Shown piece by piece: positions 9,050 through 16,898 of a DNA stretch of 64,000 nt (within the stretch, counting starts at the first letter, position 1; each line of letters starts with the position of its first letter). The stretch covers positions 682,001 through 746,000 of the forward strand of contig JADJBU010000022.1 in the NCBI GenBank assembly GCA_016703605.1. Reading direction: 5' to 3'. The DNA comes from Candidatus Villigracilis adiacens. Its GTDB lineage: Bacteria > Chloroflexota > Anaerolineae > Anaerolineales > Villigracilaceae. The translations under genes and the position numbers were made by a program. The notes below the pieces were generated by a model, which worked only from the letters and a program-made list of their open reading frames with translations, searched no databases and was not told where the DNA came from.

Positions 9050-9343
9050 CTATTTCTTCTTTCCTTCTTTGGCGTGCTCTTCCTCTTCCTTCTTCCCCAT
9101 AAACTGCATCACCAGCCCAACGCCTGAGCCGATGGCGAACATGCCCATCGAACCGGGGCTTGAGTAATGCGTCAGCCCGACGAGCAGGAGGAAGAATCCG
9201 GCCGCGAGGGTGATCTGCACCTGCCAGGCGGCTTTGTAGTACGCGTCGAGTGTGAAACGGGCTACGCCAAATCCCAGCACTGCAAAACCGATGGCGCGGA
9301 TCACAAACCCGAGGGTGGAAAGAACTTGTTGAAAGGTATCCAT
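9050..9343 (-). CDS. Small membrane protein with charged C-terminal tail
   Basis: Protein of 97 residues with three likely hydrophobic segments (about 10-28, 40-58 and 65-82) and a tail of Lys/Glu repeats (KKEEEEHAKEGKKK) predicted to be cytoplasmic. No family recognised. It follows the DUF456 gene by 10 bp on the same strand and is probably co-transcribed with it. Confidence 0.7.
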   Translation of the reverse strand: MDTFQQVLSTLGFVIRAIGFAVLGFGVARFTLDAYYKAAWQVQITLAAGFFLLLVGLTHYSSPGSMGMFAIGSGVGLVMQFMGKKEEEEHAKEGKKK

Positions 9344-9353
9344 TGCTATGCTC

Positions 9354-9884
9354 CTATAATTTTATCGACCACGCCCACACCCCCCAAAAGAGGATCATGA
9401 CCATGCCGATTCCCATCCTTGCGGCGACGGACCAACCCCAGCCGGTCATCCACGCCTTGGTGTTGGCAAGAGCCGTGTCGCGGACTTTGAGTCGCCGCCA
9501 TTCGGCAAGGAAGAGAGCCACAGGCGAAGCGAGCATGCCCATGATGGGCGTAAAAAACAAACTGACAATGATCCCCGCCGCAAACGACCAGAGGATCGAA
9601 CTCCACGGGATGTCCTTGTCGCGCATGTGTTTGGCAATGATGAAGTTATCCGCCACGTTGCCGCCGATCATCAATAGGGTGATCAGCGCGAACAACAGCC
9701 AGCCGACCCAGTTCATATTGCCCAGCCCGGCGTGGATGATGGCATAGACCAGGGTGGCGATCCACATCACCACCAAGCCGGGGAAGACGGGAATCAACAA
9801 GCCCAGCCAGCCGAAGATCAAAACAGCGAGGGTCACGACCTGAAAAAGGGTTTGCGCAAACAATTCGAGTGAAGCAGGATCCAT
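9354..9884 (-). CDS. DUF456 family membrane protein
   Basis: Protein of 176 residues with a hydrophobic, Gly-rich layout: an early GWLGLLIPVFPG segment, a central AD(N)FIIAKHMRDKDIPW loop, then further helices with FFTPIMGML. This pattern is characteristic of the DUF456 family of small integral membrane proteins of unknown function. It is upstream of, and closely spaced with, another small membrane protein. No enzymatic residues are apparent. Confidence 0.75.
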   Translation of the reverse strand: MDPASLELFAQTLFQVVTLAVLIFGWLGLLIPVFPGLVVMWIATLVYAIIHAGLGNMNWVGWLLFALITLLMIGGNVADNFIIAKHMRDKDIPWSSILWSFAAGIIVSLFFTPIMGMLASPVALFLAEWRRLKVRDTALANTKAWMTGWGWSVAARMGIGMVMILFWGVWAWSIKL

Positions 9885-9969
9885 TTGGGTTCTCCAAAAA
9901 AATCAAGATATCGGAAGAAGTATACTCTCCGACATCCTGATTTACGTTTTGAAACCTGATCGGGTTTCG

Positions 9970-11241
9970 TTACGGTCGGATGATGTCGATGCCGCCCATC
10001 CACGGGCGCAAGACTTCAGGGACGACGATGGAGCCGTCGGCTTGCTGATAATTCTCCATAACGGCGATGAGGGCGCGCGGCAAACCCAAACCGGAGCCGT
10101 TCAATGTATGCGGGAATTTGACCTTGCCGCCATCGGCTGGACGATACTTGATGTTCGCGCGGCGGGACTGGAAATCTGTATCGTTCGAGACGGATGAAAC
10201 CTCAAGCCACTCGTCACAGCCGGGCGCCCACAATTCAAGGTCATAAGTCATCGTCGCGCCGAAGCCAATATCGCCGGTGCAAAGCTGCTTCACGCGGTAG
10301 GGAATGCCCAACTGCGCACAGGTCTCTTCCGCATCTTTCAACATCTTCTGATGCATCGCCTCGGATTCTTCCGGCTTGCAGTAAATGTACATCTCGACCT
10401 TGTCGAACTGATGTCCGCGTTTGATGCCGCGCACATCGCGCCCGGCGCTCATCTTCTCGCGGCGGAAGCAGGGTGTATACGCCGTGTACTGTCGTGGCAA
10501 AGCGGCTTCATCGAGAATCTCATCCATGTGCAAACCCGTCAGCGGAATCTCCGCCGTCGGCACGAAGTAGTAATCTTCCTCGTGGTCTCGGTAAAGATTA
10601 TCGGCGAACTTCGGCAGTTGACCCGCGCCATAGACCGTCGCCGTCTTGACCATGAACGGCAGATACTCTTCCTGATATCCCTGGCGAATGTGCAGGTCTA
10701 GCATCCATGCGATCAATGCCCGCTGTAAACGCGCGCCTGCTTTTTGCAAAACGTAAAAGCGTGACCCGGTCAGCTTGGTGCCGCGCTCAAAATCAATGAT
10801 GCCGAGCGCAGGTCCGAGGTCCCAGTGCGGAAGCGGTTTGAAGTCGAATTTGCGCGGCTCACCCACCGTTTTGATGACGGGGTTCTCGCTATCGTCCTTG
10901 CCGTAGGGCGTGCGGGCATCAGGAATGTTTGGCAGAGTGGACATGAGGTAATTCAATTCGGATTCGACCTCCGCCACGACTTTATCCAAGTCTGCGATCT
11001 TATCGCCCACCACGCGCATCGCCTCGATTTTCGACTGGCGTTCTGCCGCATCTTTCATTTTGCCGATCTCTTTCGAGACGACATTGCGCTCCGCTTTGAG
11101 CTGCTCCACTTCATTGAGCAGACTCCTGCGCTTCTCGTCCAATTCCAAAATGGAGTCTACAGGGGCAGGGTTATCCTGGCGGTCGCGCAATGCCTTGCGG
11201 ACGATCTCCGGGCTTTCACGAAGCAAATTGATATCGAGCAT
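9970..11241 (-). CDS. serS: Seryl-tRNA synthetase
   Basis: Protein of 423 residues. An N-terminal antiparallel coiled coil (about 30-100, the tRNA-binding arm) is followed by the class II catalytic core: motif 2 (CFRREKMSAGRDVRGIKR) and motif 3 near the end (NGSGLGLPRALIAVMEN), with the TAEIPLTGLH serine-binding region between. It charges tRNA-Ser in the cytosol. The start is the ATG at 11241 because GGAGG lies 6 bp before it; the open frame upstream belongs to the leader. Expression is very likely controlled by the T-box leader just upstream. Confidence 0.97.
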   Translation of the reverse strand: MLDINLLRESPEIVRKALRDRQDNPAPVDSILELDEKRRSLLNEVEQLKAERNVVSKEIGKMKDAAERQSKIEAMRVVGDKIADLDKVVAEVESELNYLMSTLPNIPDARTPYGKDDSENPVIKTVGEPRKFDFKPLPHWDLGPALGIIDFERGTKLTGSRFYVLQKAGARLQRALIAWMLDLHIRQGYQEEYLPFMVKTATVYGAGQLPKFADNLYRDHEEDYYFVPTAEIPLTGLHMDEILDEAALPRQYTAYTPCFRREKMSAGRDVRGIKRGHQFDKVEMYIYCKPEESEAMHQKMLKDAEETCAQLGIPYRVKQLCTGDIGFGATMTYDLELWAPGCDEWLEVSSVSNDTDFQSRRANIKYRPADGGKVKFPHTLNGSGLGLPRALIAVMENYQQADGSIVVPEVLRPWMGGIDIIRP

Positions 11242-11280
11242 GTTGCACCTCCGAGTGCGTAACACCTTGAAAGGTGTTAA

Positions 11281-11527
11281 ATAAAATACGCCCCATTCCG
11301 TTTGCAGGACGAGGGGCGTCTCGTGGTGCCACCTGCTTTCGCCACGCTTGGCGTGACCTTGGATGCGCGCTAACGGGCGCTCCCGATTCTCTTATGACTT
11401 GCGTCTCTCCGAGAATAACGCTGGCAAAGTGGATTTCATCCTCTGGCGGTCCGCCTCGCACTATCCGGCGGCTCTCTGTACCGTTGCTGAATTACTTGTC
11501 TTTGCGCGGGTCTTTATTTTCGAACTG
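11281..11527 (-). promoter_or_regulatory. T-box riboswitch (serine type) with terminator/antiterminator
   Basis: On the minus strand the T-box core AGGTGGCACCACGAG lies at about 11320-11334, directly before a GC-rich terminator (ACGCCCC 11288-11294 pairing with GGGGCGT 11313-11319) ending in an A/T run. Upstream is a Stem-I-like region; a TCC serine codon followed by A at 11431-11433 is a plausible specifier. Uncharged tRNA-Ser would stabilise the antiterminator and turn on serS. A second small hairpin (AACACCTT...AAGGTGTT, 11261-11278) sits between the terminator and the ribosome binding site. Confidence 0.9.
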
Positions 11528-11532
11528 GCGGG

Positions 11533-11561
11533 ATTATACCAAATAAAAGCGCTATATAAAA
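11533..11561 (-). promoter_or_regulatory. Promoter of the serS T-box leader
   Basis: A perfect TATAAT -10 box lies at 11533-11538 on the minus strand, just upstream of the T-box leader. The -35 at about 17 bp is only T-rich (TTTTAT), so its recognition is less certain. Confidence 0.6.
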
Positions 11562-11609
11562 AGAAGCAGGTCACGCTTGAAGCGCGACCTGCTGGTGGCT
11601 GCTAAATTG

Positions 11610-11682
11610 TGCCCCCACGGGGATTCGAACCCCGGTCGTGGCCTTGAAAGGGCCGCGTCCTAGTCCACTAGACGATGGGGGC
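11610..11682 (-). tRNA. tRNA-Glu (anticodon TTC)
   Basis: A complete 73-nt cloverleaf: acceptor GCCCCCA/TGGGGGC with discriminator A, D-arm, anticodon TTC at 11646-11648, and a T-arm with GGTTCGAATC. CCA is not encoded. It stands alone between the T-box promoter and the next gene, on the same strand as serS. Confidence 0.97.
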
Positions 11683-11734
11683 ATTTCTTAAGCGGGCGGA
11701 TTTTATCATTCACTTCCCCCACGGTCAAGAAAAA

Positions 11735-12289
11735 TCAGGGCTGGATTTCAGGCTTGACGCGCTGGGTAAGGACCGCCACCAGGTCGATCAATCTGCGGTT
11801 GACGAGGATGCCTGCGGTCTGCACGCGCAGGCTGGGAATCAGGATGGCGGACAACGTCCCATTCAGGACGGGCAAAAATTCCCGCGTGCCCTCGGAAACA
11901 AGGCTGTTGAAATCGAAACGTCCCGGAAGTTCCATCATGCCGTCCACCTCGAACATGGAGGTCGTCAGGCGCACGTTGTATTCATTTACATTCGTGAATC
12001 CACCGCGCACCATGCCCTGCGGACCGAGGTCCTCGCGCCGCGCAAAGCAAATGGCGTGGATCTGCTTTTTGGTCGTGCGCACAACCTCGAAGTGATCGAT
12101 CAACTTGGTGGGCATATGCAGGCGCGCCATGCGGGCATCGTGAATTTCAAGGATGGAATGCGTCGGGTCGTTCATGTATCCCAACGCCCCGTGAGATGTC
12201 AGCGCGATCTTGCCCGCCACACGATAGCCTGATGTAAGAATATCGGCGAGGACAAACCTGAAAGTGCGGGGGGAAGTCTCGAGTGACAT
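11735..12289 (-). CDS. Conserved hypothetical protein, cytosolic
   Basis: Protein of 184 residues without signal peptide or membrane helix. It reads as a mixed alpha/beta protein with segments such as HSILEIHDARMARLHMP and TTKKQIHAICFARREDLGP, resembling a small barrel-like domain, but I do not recognise the family. It starts 18 bp from the end of the zinc-finger gene on the same strand, so it is probably the third gene of the lepB transcript. A cytosolic, non-enzymatic role is only a guess. Confidence 0.6.
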   Translation of the reverse strand: MSLETSPRTFRFVLADILTSGYRVAGKIALTSHGALGYMNDPTHSILEIHDARMARLHMPTKLIDHFEVVRTTKKQIHAICFARREDLGPQGMVRGGFTNVNEYNVRLTTSMFEVDGMMELPGRFDFNSLVSEGTREFLPVLNGTLSAILIPSLRVQTAGILVNRRLIDLVAVLTQRVKPEIQP

Positions 12290-12307
12290 GAGGGGCGCGG
12301 GCTTGGG

Positions 12308-12598
12308 TTAAGACTCAGGCAGGGGCGGGCGGATTCCGCTTTGGGGCCGGGGGCGGGGCGGGGTTCGTCGATTCTGCGGGGTGGGCTTGCCCGCGTTCGG
12401 GTCAAGGATCATATTCAACCATTGGATCGCGCGTTCGTCGTATTCGCAGCGCCCGCAGACATCGCAAACCCAGGCGGGGAAGTGCGGCACCGTGATCAAC
12501 TCGCCGCTCAGCCAGGTAAAGTAGGTCACATGCCGCGGTCTCAGCAAGCCCGCATGGCATTCATGGCATGTCGCCAGTTCTTCGGTGAATTCGGTCAT
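12308..12598 (-). CDS. YgiT/MqsA-type zinc-finger protein
   Basis: Protein of 96 residues. Two CxxC knuckles (CHECH and CDVCGRCEY) enclose about 32 residues, the pattern of the YgiT-type zinc finger found at the N-terminus of MqsA antitoxins, but the MqsA helix-turn-helix is absent and the tail is Pro/Arg-rich. No MqsR-like toxin is next to it. The chosen ATG at 12598 overlaps the lepB stop by 4 bp (ATGA), implying translational coupling. It may be a nucleic-acid-binding or metal-binding adaptor; function unknown. Confidence 0.7.
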   Translation of the reverse strand: MTEFTEELATCHECHAGLLRPRHVTYFTWLSGELITVPHFPAWVCDVCGRCEYDERAIQWLNMILDPNAGKPTPQNRRTPPRPRPQSGIRPPLPES

Positions 12599-13191
12599 GG
12601 CAAACCCTGCTGTGACGCGGATACAGCCGCGAGATCGAGCGTCCCCCACATGGGCGGAGGCCAATAGATCAGCACAGCCTTGCCCACCACGTTTTCCTGC
12701 GGCAGCATCCCCCAATCCTTCGAGTCATTCGAGTTGTTGCGGTTGTCGCCAAGCACAAACAAATATCCCTCCGCCACCGTCCACTCGCCGGAGTACAGCG
12801 GCGCTTCAGCAATATACCCTTCATTCATCAATTCGCCGTTCAGGTAAAGCTGGCTGCCGTCCACGCGCACATGATCGCCGGGAAGACCGATCACCCGTTT
12901 GATCAATTCCTCATCCGGGTCGAGCGGAAAATGGAAGACAACAATGTCGCCGCGTTTGAATTCGCCGAACCTATAACTCAATTTGCTGACCAGCACGAAC
13001 TCGCCGTCATCGAGGGTCGGGCGCATACTGAACCCATCCACACGCACGCGAGCCGAAACTGCATTGATACCGATGAATAAAGCCACCGCGAGGACCAGCG
13101 TCTGCGCCATGTCCACGAAAAATCGCTTCCATTGCGCCGCATCCTCTGCCGGGTTGGGTTGTTCCACCGGAGCCTGTTCCAATGATTCCAA
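12595..13191 (-). CDS. lepB: Signal peptidase I
   Basis: Protein of 198 residues. A single N-terminal transmembrane helix (about 28-46) precedes the S26 peptidase domain with nucleophile Ser55 in GFSMRPTL and general base Lys98 in IKRVIGLPGD; the C-terminal box GDNRNNSNDSKDWG is intact. It removes signal peptides from exported proteins at the outer face of the membrane, fitting the many secreted proteins here. It begins a minus-strand run with the zinc-finger gene coupled behind it. Confidence 0.96.
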   Translation of the reverse strand: MESLEQAPVEQPNPAEDAAQWKRFFVDMAQTLVLAVALFIGINAVSARVRVDGFSMRPTLDDGEFVLVSKLSYRFGEFKRGDIVVFHFPLDPDEELIKRVIGLPGDHVRVDGSQLYLNGELMNEGYIAEAPLYSGEWTVAEGYLFVLGDNRNNSNDSKDWGMLPQENVVGKAVLIYWPPPMWGTLDLAAVSASQQGLP

Positions 13192-13379
13192 AATGCCTCC
13201 AACTGTCGGGAAAATTATACTGCCAATTTCCAGACAGGTCCCCCATCCTTATATCTTCCTCAAGATGCCGCGCCCCACCCCGCGCCGGGGGCTGAATCCT
13301 GCTCCCGGGATTTTTCCTTCGCCGATGCTATCACCCCCTGCCCGAAACGCCCGCGCCTGCAACGATGTTTCAACCCGGT

Positions 13380-13943
13380 TCAGCCCTCGCAAAAACGCTG
13401 CTTTGACCTGTGATCCGAACCCGGCAACTCGCGCCACTTGCGGACGAAATCGAACTGCTCCGGGGTTTCGGGCGACGTCCGCAGGTAGGGGTCTTTCGGG
13501 CGGGTCTTGTAGAGGGCATCCAAACGCTCGAGCGCATCCTGCGCAGACATTCCCCGGCGGATGAAATGACAGCCCACGACCGTACCCGTCCGCCCCACCC
13601 CGCCCCAGCAGTGAACGTAGACCGGGCTGCCGCCTTCCATCGCCGAATCAATCGCGTCGAGAATAAGGGACATGGTTTGGACAGATGGGATGGACCCGTC
13701 CTGAATTCCAAAGCGGTGATAGACCGTCATGCAGTCGTAGAGGCGGGCTTCCTCCTTGAGAACCGGTTCATACGGGACAAGTTCGCCCGGCTGGGTCAGG
13801 TCGATGAATGTGCGGATGCCCGACTCGAGAAAGGCGTCAATCTTGCGCCTCGCCTCGCCGGGGTTGAAACTGCCCGGGTATTCACCGGCAAGGAAGCGGT
13901 CTTCCTCCACCCAGTAGGATTCGACGATGGGAAGTTTTGTCAT
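13380..13943 (-). CDS. Dual-specificity/tyrosine protein phosphatase
   Basis: Protein of 187 residues of the cysteine-based phosphatase superfamily. The P-loop HCWGGVGRTG gives Cys112 and Arg118, and a likely general-acid Asp lies upstream (FIDLT). It has no signal peptide, so it acts in the cytosol. Substrate may be phosphotyrosine, phosphoserine/threonine or a phospholipid; motif alone does not decide. It sits between lepB and a lipoprotein gene on the same strand with gaps of 188 and 44 bp. Confidence 0.88.
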   Translation of the reverse strand: MTKLPIVESYWVEEDRFLAGEYPGSFNPGEARRKIDAFLESGIRTFIDLTQPGELVPYEPVLKEEARLYDCMTVYHRFGIQDGSIPSVQTMSLILDAIDSAMEGGSPVYVHCWGGVGRTGTVVGCHFIRRGMSAQDALERLDALYKTRPKDPYLRTSPETPEQFDFVRKWRELPGSDHRSKQRFCEG

Positions 13944-13987
13944 TTTTTTCGCGTCAACGCGTCAAACTAAAGTTTGACGTACAGGGG

Positions 13988-15013
13988 TTATTCCGGGAAG
14001 ATCGCGCAGGTATTTGCGAGAATCTCTCCGCGCAACTCAACCAGTTCGGGATATTGATAGAAGAAAAGAATTTTCTGCTCGGCAATGGAATCGCCGCCGG
14101 GCTGTTCGGCAAAGATAAAGAAGCCGAACGCCTCGGCAATGTCTTCGGCGGGATGCGTCACAGAGTAATCGGTGAGAAACTGGTCTTCATACTTGTAATA
14201 GAACGCATCCAGCGCGTCGTAGTATTCGTCTTCATCTTCGATCAGGTTGATCTCATTCCATTCATCGTAGATATCCGTCCAGAATTGGTCGTAAAAGGCG
14301 TTGATGTACGAATCGGGATTGGAACAGCCTTCGCCGGGAAAAAACGTCGAACAGGCGGAAATCTCATCCAGATAGATGTCGTTATCGTCCGGGTTGTTGA
14401 AGATGGCGAGGCTCGGCGGCACCTGGTCGGGAGCAAGCGTGAACAGGTGCGCGAACTCATGGACGAGGGTGAAGGTCAGGTAATCGTAATCGCCGGTATC
14501 GGCAATATCCACTTCGAGACCCCAGCGATACGGATCATCGTACGTCTGCGCCACGGCAGCGAGCGTATTGTCCTGCCCGTCGGTCATGATCGAGAATTCC
14601 GCCAGGGTCGGGCGGCTTTCGAGCGGAATCAACGCCGTAAAATAATCCCAAACGACGCGGTGCGCGCCGGTATCGTCCTGCTCGTCCTGAAGTTCTGCTT
14701 CGACTTCCCCGTAAACCGGGTCGCGGATTTCGTTCCCGTGTACCGCATATGTGACGAGATAAATGGCTTCATCTTCCTCGAACGCGAAATCTCCCGCACC
14801 GTCGCCGGGTGAATCAACCGGGGTATTCGCTTCGACGATTTGCGATGCGATACCGGGGCAGGAAGCCGCCTCTTCCGAGGCGGCGGGCGTGGGCGGCGTA
14901 CCCCCCTCCGATTCTTTGCCCACAGACGCAGGCTCTTCTCCAAACAAGGTGACGCAGGCCAGCGTCGAAAAAAGAAGCACGGACAGGGCGGCAATCCATT
15001 TCAAGCGAAACAT
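13988..15013 (-). CDS. Putative zinc metallopeptidase lipoprotein (HExxH)
   Basis: Protein of 341 residues. A hydrophobic signal segment ends in STLAC, an acceptable but atypical lipobox, followed by an acidic low-complexity linker. The HEFAH motif in LTFTLVHEFAHLFTL is a zinc-peptidase signature, placed in the middle of the protein, with a later Glu-rich AEDIAEAFGFFIF that may supply the third ligand. The region has no obvious classified family. The start at 15013 is preferred over 15019 because AAGGA is then 6 bp upstream. The protein is very acidic and probably acts outside the membrane. Confidence 0.7.
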   Translation of the reverse strand: MFRLKWIAALSVLLFSTLACVTLFGEEPASVGKESEGGTPPTPAASEEAASCPGIASQIVEANTPVDSPGDGAGDFAFEEDEAIYLVTYAVHGNEIRDPVYGEVEAELQDEQDDTGAHRVVWDYFTALIPLESRPTLAEFSIMTDGQDNTLAAVAQTYDDPYRWGLEVDIADTGDYDYLTFTLVHEFAHLFTLAPDQVPPSLAIFNNPDDNDIYLDEISACSTFFPGEGCSNPDSYINAFYDQFWTDIYDEWNEINLIEDEDEYYDALDAFYYKYEDQFLTDYSVTHPAEDIAEAFGFFIFAEQPGGDSIAEQKILFFYQYPELVELRGEILANTCAIFPE

Positions 15014-15055
15014 AAACATCCTTATAAAAAAATGATACGACGTTTCCGTCCTGTT

Positions 15056-16069
15056 TCAATTCGACGGGATGACGATCCAGCCCGCGTCCAACAGGTACAG
15101 ATAAAGATACCCGAACAACATCAGCATCCACAGCGCGAGTTGAATCCTATCCATCAGGTTCTCCCACGAGATCGAGAGATTATCCTTGATGGTCTGCACA
15201 ATGCTTTCCAGGTTTTCCAGCTTCGAGCGCACGCTGTCCTTCCAGTCTTTGAGATAAAACTCGGACTGGATCGCCTCGTACAGTTTTGCCGTGTACCAGT
15301 CGCCGATCAGCAGAAGCGTCTGCTCGGTGCGTTCGAAGTCGAGCATCACTTCCAGTTTATGCTCCGCAATCTGGCGGATAAGTCCGCGGGTGGCGCGCGG
15401 ACGGCGTTTGTTCTCGAAAAAGGATTCGTTGATCTTGTCGAGCAGGTCTTCGATGGAACTATCCAACATACGGTAGCGCAGCAGTTGATAATTGCCGATC
15501 TTCAACAGCACAATATCCGATTCGTAATCCGCTTTTGGGGCGATGATGACCGCGCCCTCCCAGTCCACCAGGGTCAACTCGGTGGCGGAATAGCGCGTGC
15601 GCGACATCACGATCTCGCCGATCTCGTTCTTGTCGAAGGTATCGCGCTGCGAACGGATGAAGCGCGAAATTTCGAGCGCGTTCTTGTCAATCCACTTATC
15701 CGGCGGCTGCTTCACATCATCAACAAGCAGAATCGTATATTCCTCGAACAGCCCGCTCTGCCGAAACCCGGCGGGAATGAATTTGCTTTGCAGCGCCTGC
15801 TCGATCTTCGCCCGCTCCTGCAACGCCGTCGCATCGAACGGGTCCTTCAACGTAAAACGCGCCTCGATCATCTGCACCCACTCGTCGTATTGATGGCGCA
15901 TCGTCGAAACGGCATGACCGTCTATCAACACCGTCTCCTCGCCCAGGCTCACCACGTCAATATCCACCGGCTTGAAATACGGCGCATCCTTCAACCCCTT
16001 GATGGATTCCTTGACCGGCGCATATTTGGTTTCAGTATCGGGAAAGGCAATCAAATAACATATTTCCAT
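15056..16069 (-). CDS. Hypothetical protein with C-terminal membrane anchor
   Basis: Protein of 337 residues beginning MEICYLIAFPDTE; the open frame upstream runs through a palindrome and is not used. The soluble N-terminal part (about 1-295) is mixed alpha/beta and highly charged, with no recognised catalytic motif; residues about 312-330 form a single hydrophobic helix (LALWMLMLFGYLYLYLL) near the C-terminus. It resembles RMD1/DUF155-like proteins in overall layout (cytosolic domain then tail anchor), but I could not confirm this. It is 37 bp upstream of the metallopeptidase gene. Confidence 0.6.
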   Translation of the reverse strand: MEICYLIAFPDTETKYAPVKESIKGLKDAPYFKPVDIDVVSLGEETVLIDGHAVSTMRHQYDEWVQMIEARFTLKDPFDATALQERAKIEQALQSKFIPAGFRQSGLFEEYTILLVDDVKQPPDKWIDKNALEISRFIRSQRDTFDKNEIGEIVMSRTRYSATELTLVDWEGAVIIAPKADYESDIVLLKIGNYQLLRYRMLDSSIEDLLDKINESFFENKRRPRATRGLIRQIAEHKLEVMLDFERTEQTLLLIGDWYTAKLYEAIQSEFYLKDWKDSVRSKLENLESIVQTIKDNLSISWENLMDRIQLALWMLMLFGYLYLYLLDAGWIVIPSN

Positions 16070-16093
16070 GCCGTAAGTGTAGCATGGAAATTC

Positions 16094-16119
16094 GTAACGC
16101 CGACTTAAGTCGGCGTTAC
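16094..16119. repeat. Perfect 26-bp palindrome
   Basis: GTAACGCCGACTT followed by its exact reverse complement, with no loop. It covers the methyltransferase stop codon and the leader of the next gene. It resembles the short dispersed palindromes elsewhere in the window. Confidence 0.85.
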
Positions 16120-16839
16120 ACCCCACGCAAAATAGGTCGGCACGTATAACACGCGCTCCCCCTTCGCCCAGGCTTCGTCGTCCAGCGTTTTCATCTTTTG
16201 GATTTCTTCGCCCGAAACGGATTCTCCCAAATCGGCTTGGATCACCGCCCATTCCATCTCCCGCTCCCAGGCAGACGGTTCTTCGACTCCGCCTTGAATT
16301 GTCCCTGTTTCTTCAAGTTTTATCCCCGCTGTGAAAAACGTCTGCGCGAGCTTTGCGCCGAAGCCGGGATCCGCTCCCTGACCAAGCAACGCATCCCTCT
16401 GCCACTCCCCCAGCGGACGCAGCGCATCGGGCTGGTCCACCCGCGCGTAATAGTCCGGTTCGGCAAGCGCGAGGATGTGTCCGCCCGGTTTGGTCACGCG
16501 CTTCATTTCGAGAACGGCTTGCAAAGGGTCGCGCACCCACAGCAGGTAGTAATGACAATAAACGATGTCGAATGAATAATCCGGGAACGGAATCGCCAGT
16601 CCATTGGCGTGAGTGAGGGAAGCGGCTGGGGCGTTGACCAATGCCTGGGTTAGCGCGGCAGGATTCAGGTCCAGACCTAGAACCGAGGCGGGAGTTTCGA
16701 GTTCGCGCAGAATCGCGCCCGTGCCGCATCCCACTTCAAGCACACATTTTGCAGAGTCAAGTCCCGCCTTTTTAAAAAGATAAGCGCGCAGGTCGCGCGT
16801 CCATGCGGCTTGCTGGAGGTAACGGGCGTGCCAGTTCAT
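16105..16839 (-). CDS. Class I SAM-dependent methyltransferase
   Basis: Protein of 244 residues starting at MNWHARYLQQA, where family similarity begins. Motif I VLEVGCGTGAIL binds SAM; LGLDLN is the acidic strand-2 motif, and GLAIPFPDYSFDIVYC and KPGGHILALAEPD are the later motifs of the Methyltransf_11 group. Such enzymes methylate small molecules or quinones. It lies 59 bp downstream of the two radical SAM genes on the same strand, so it may belong to the same unit, although small-molecule methylation unrelated to them is equally possible. Confidence 0.85.
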   Translation of the reverse strand: MNWHARYLQQAAWTRDLRAYLFKKAGLDSAKCVLEVGCGTGAILRELETPASVLGLDLNPAALTQALVNAPAASLTHANGLAIPFPDYSFDIVYCHYYLLWVRDPLQAVLEMKRVTKPGGHILALAEPDYYARVDQPDALRPLGEWQRDALLGQGADPGFGAKLAQTFFTAGIKLEETGTIQGGVEEPSAWEREMEWAVIQADLGESVSGEEIQKMKTLDDEAWAKGERVLYVPTYFAWGVTPT

Positions 16840-16898
16840 ACAAAGGAGTGCAACGTCTCCCGACGTTGCAGCCAAAGTCAGGAGATGCCGCCACGGCG

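Noticed and set aside
14840..16108. 422-codon ORF on the plus strand
   Set aside because: Lies opposite two well-supported minus-strand genes, is rich in His/Arg/Gln as expected of an antisense frame, and has no motif.
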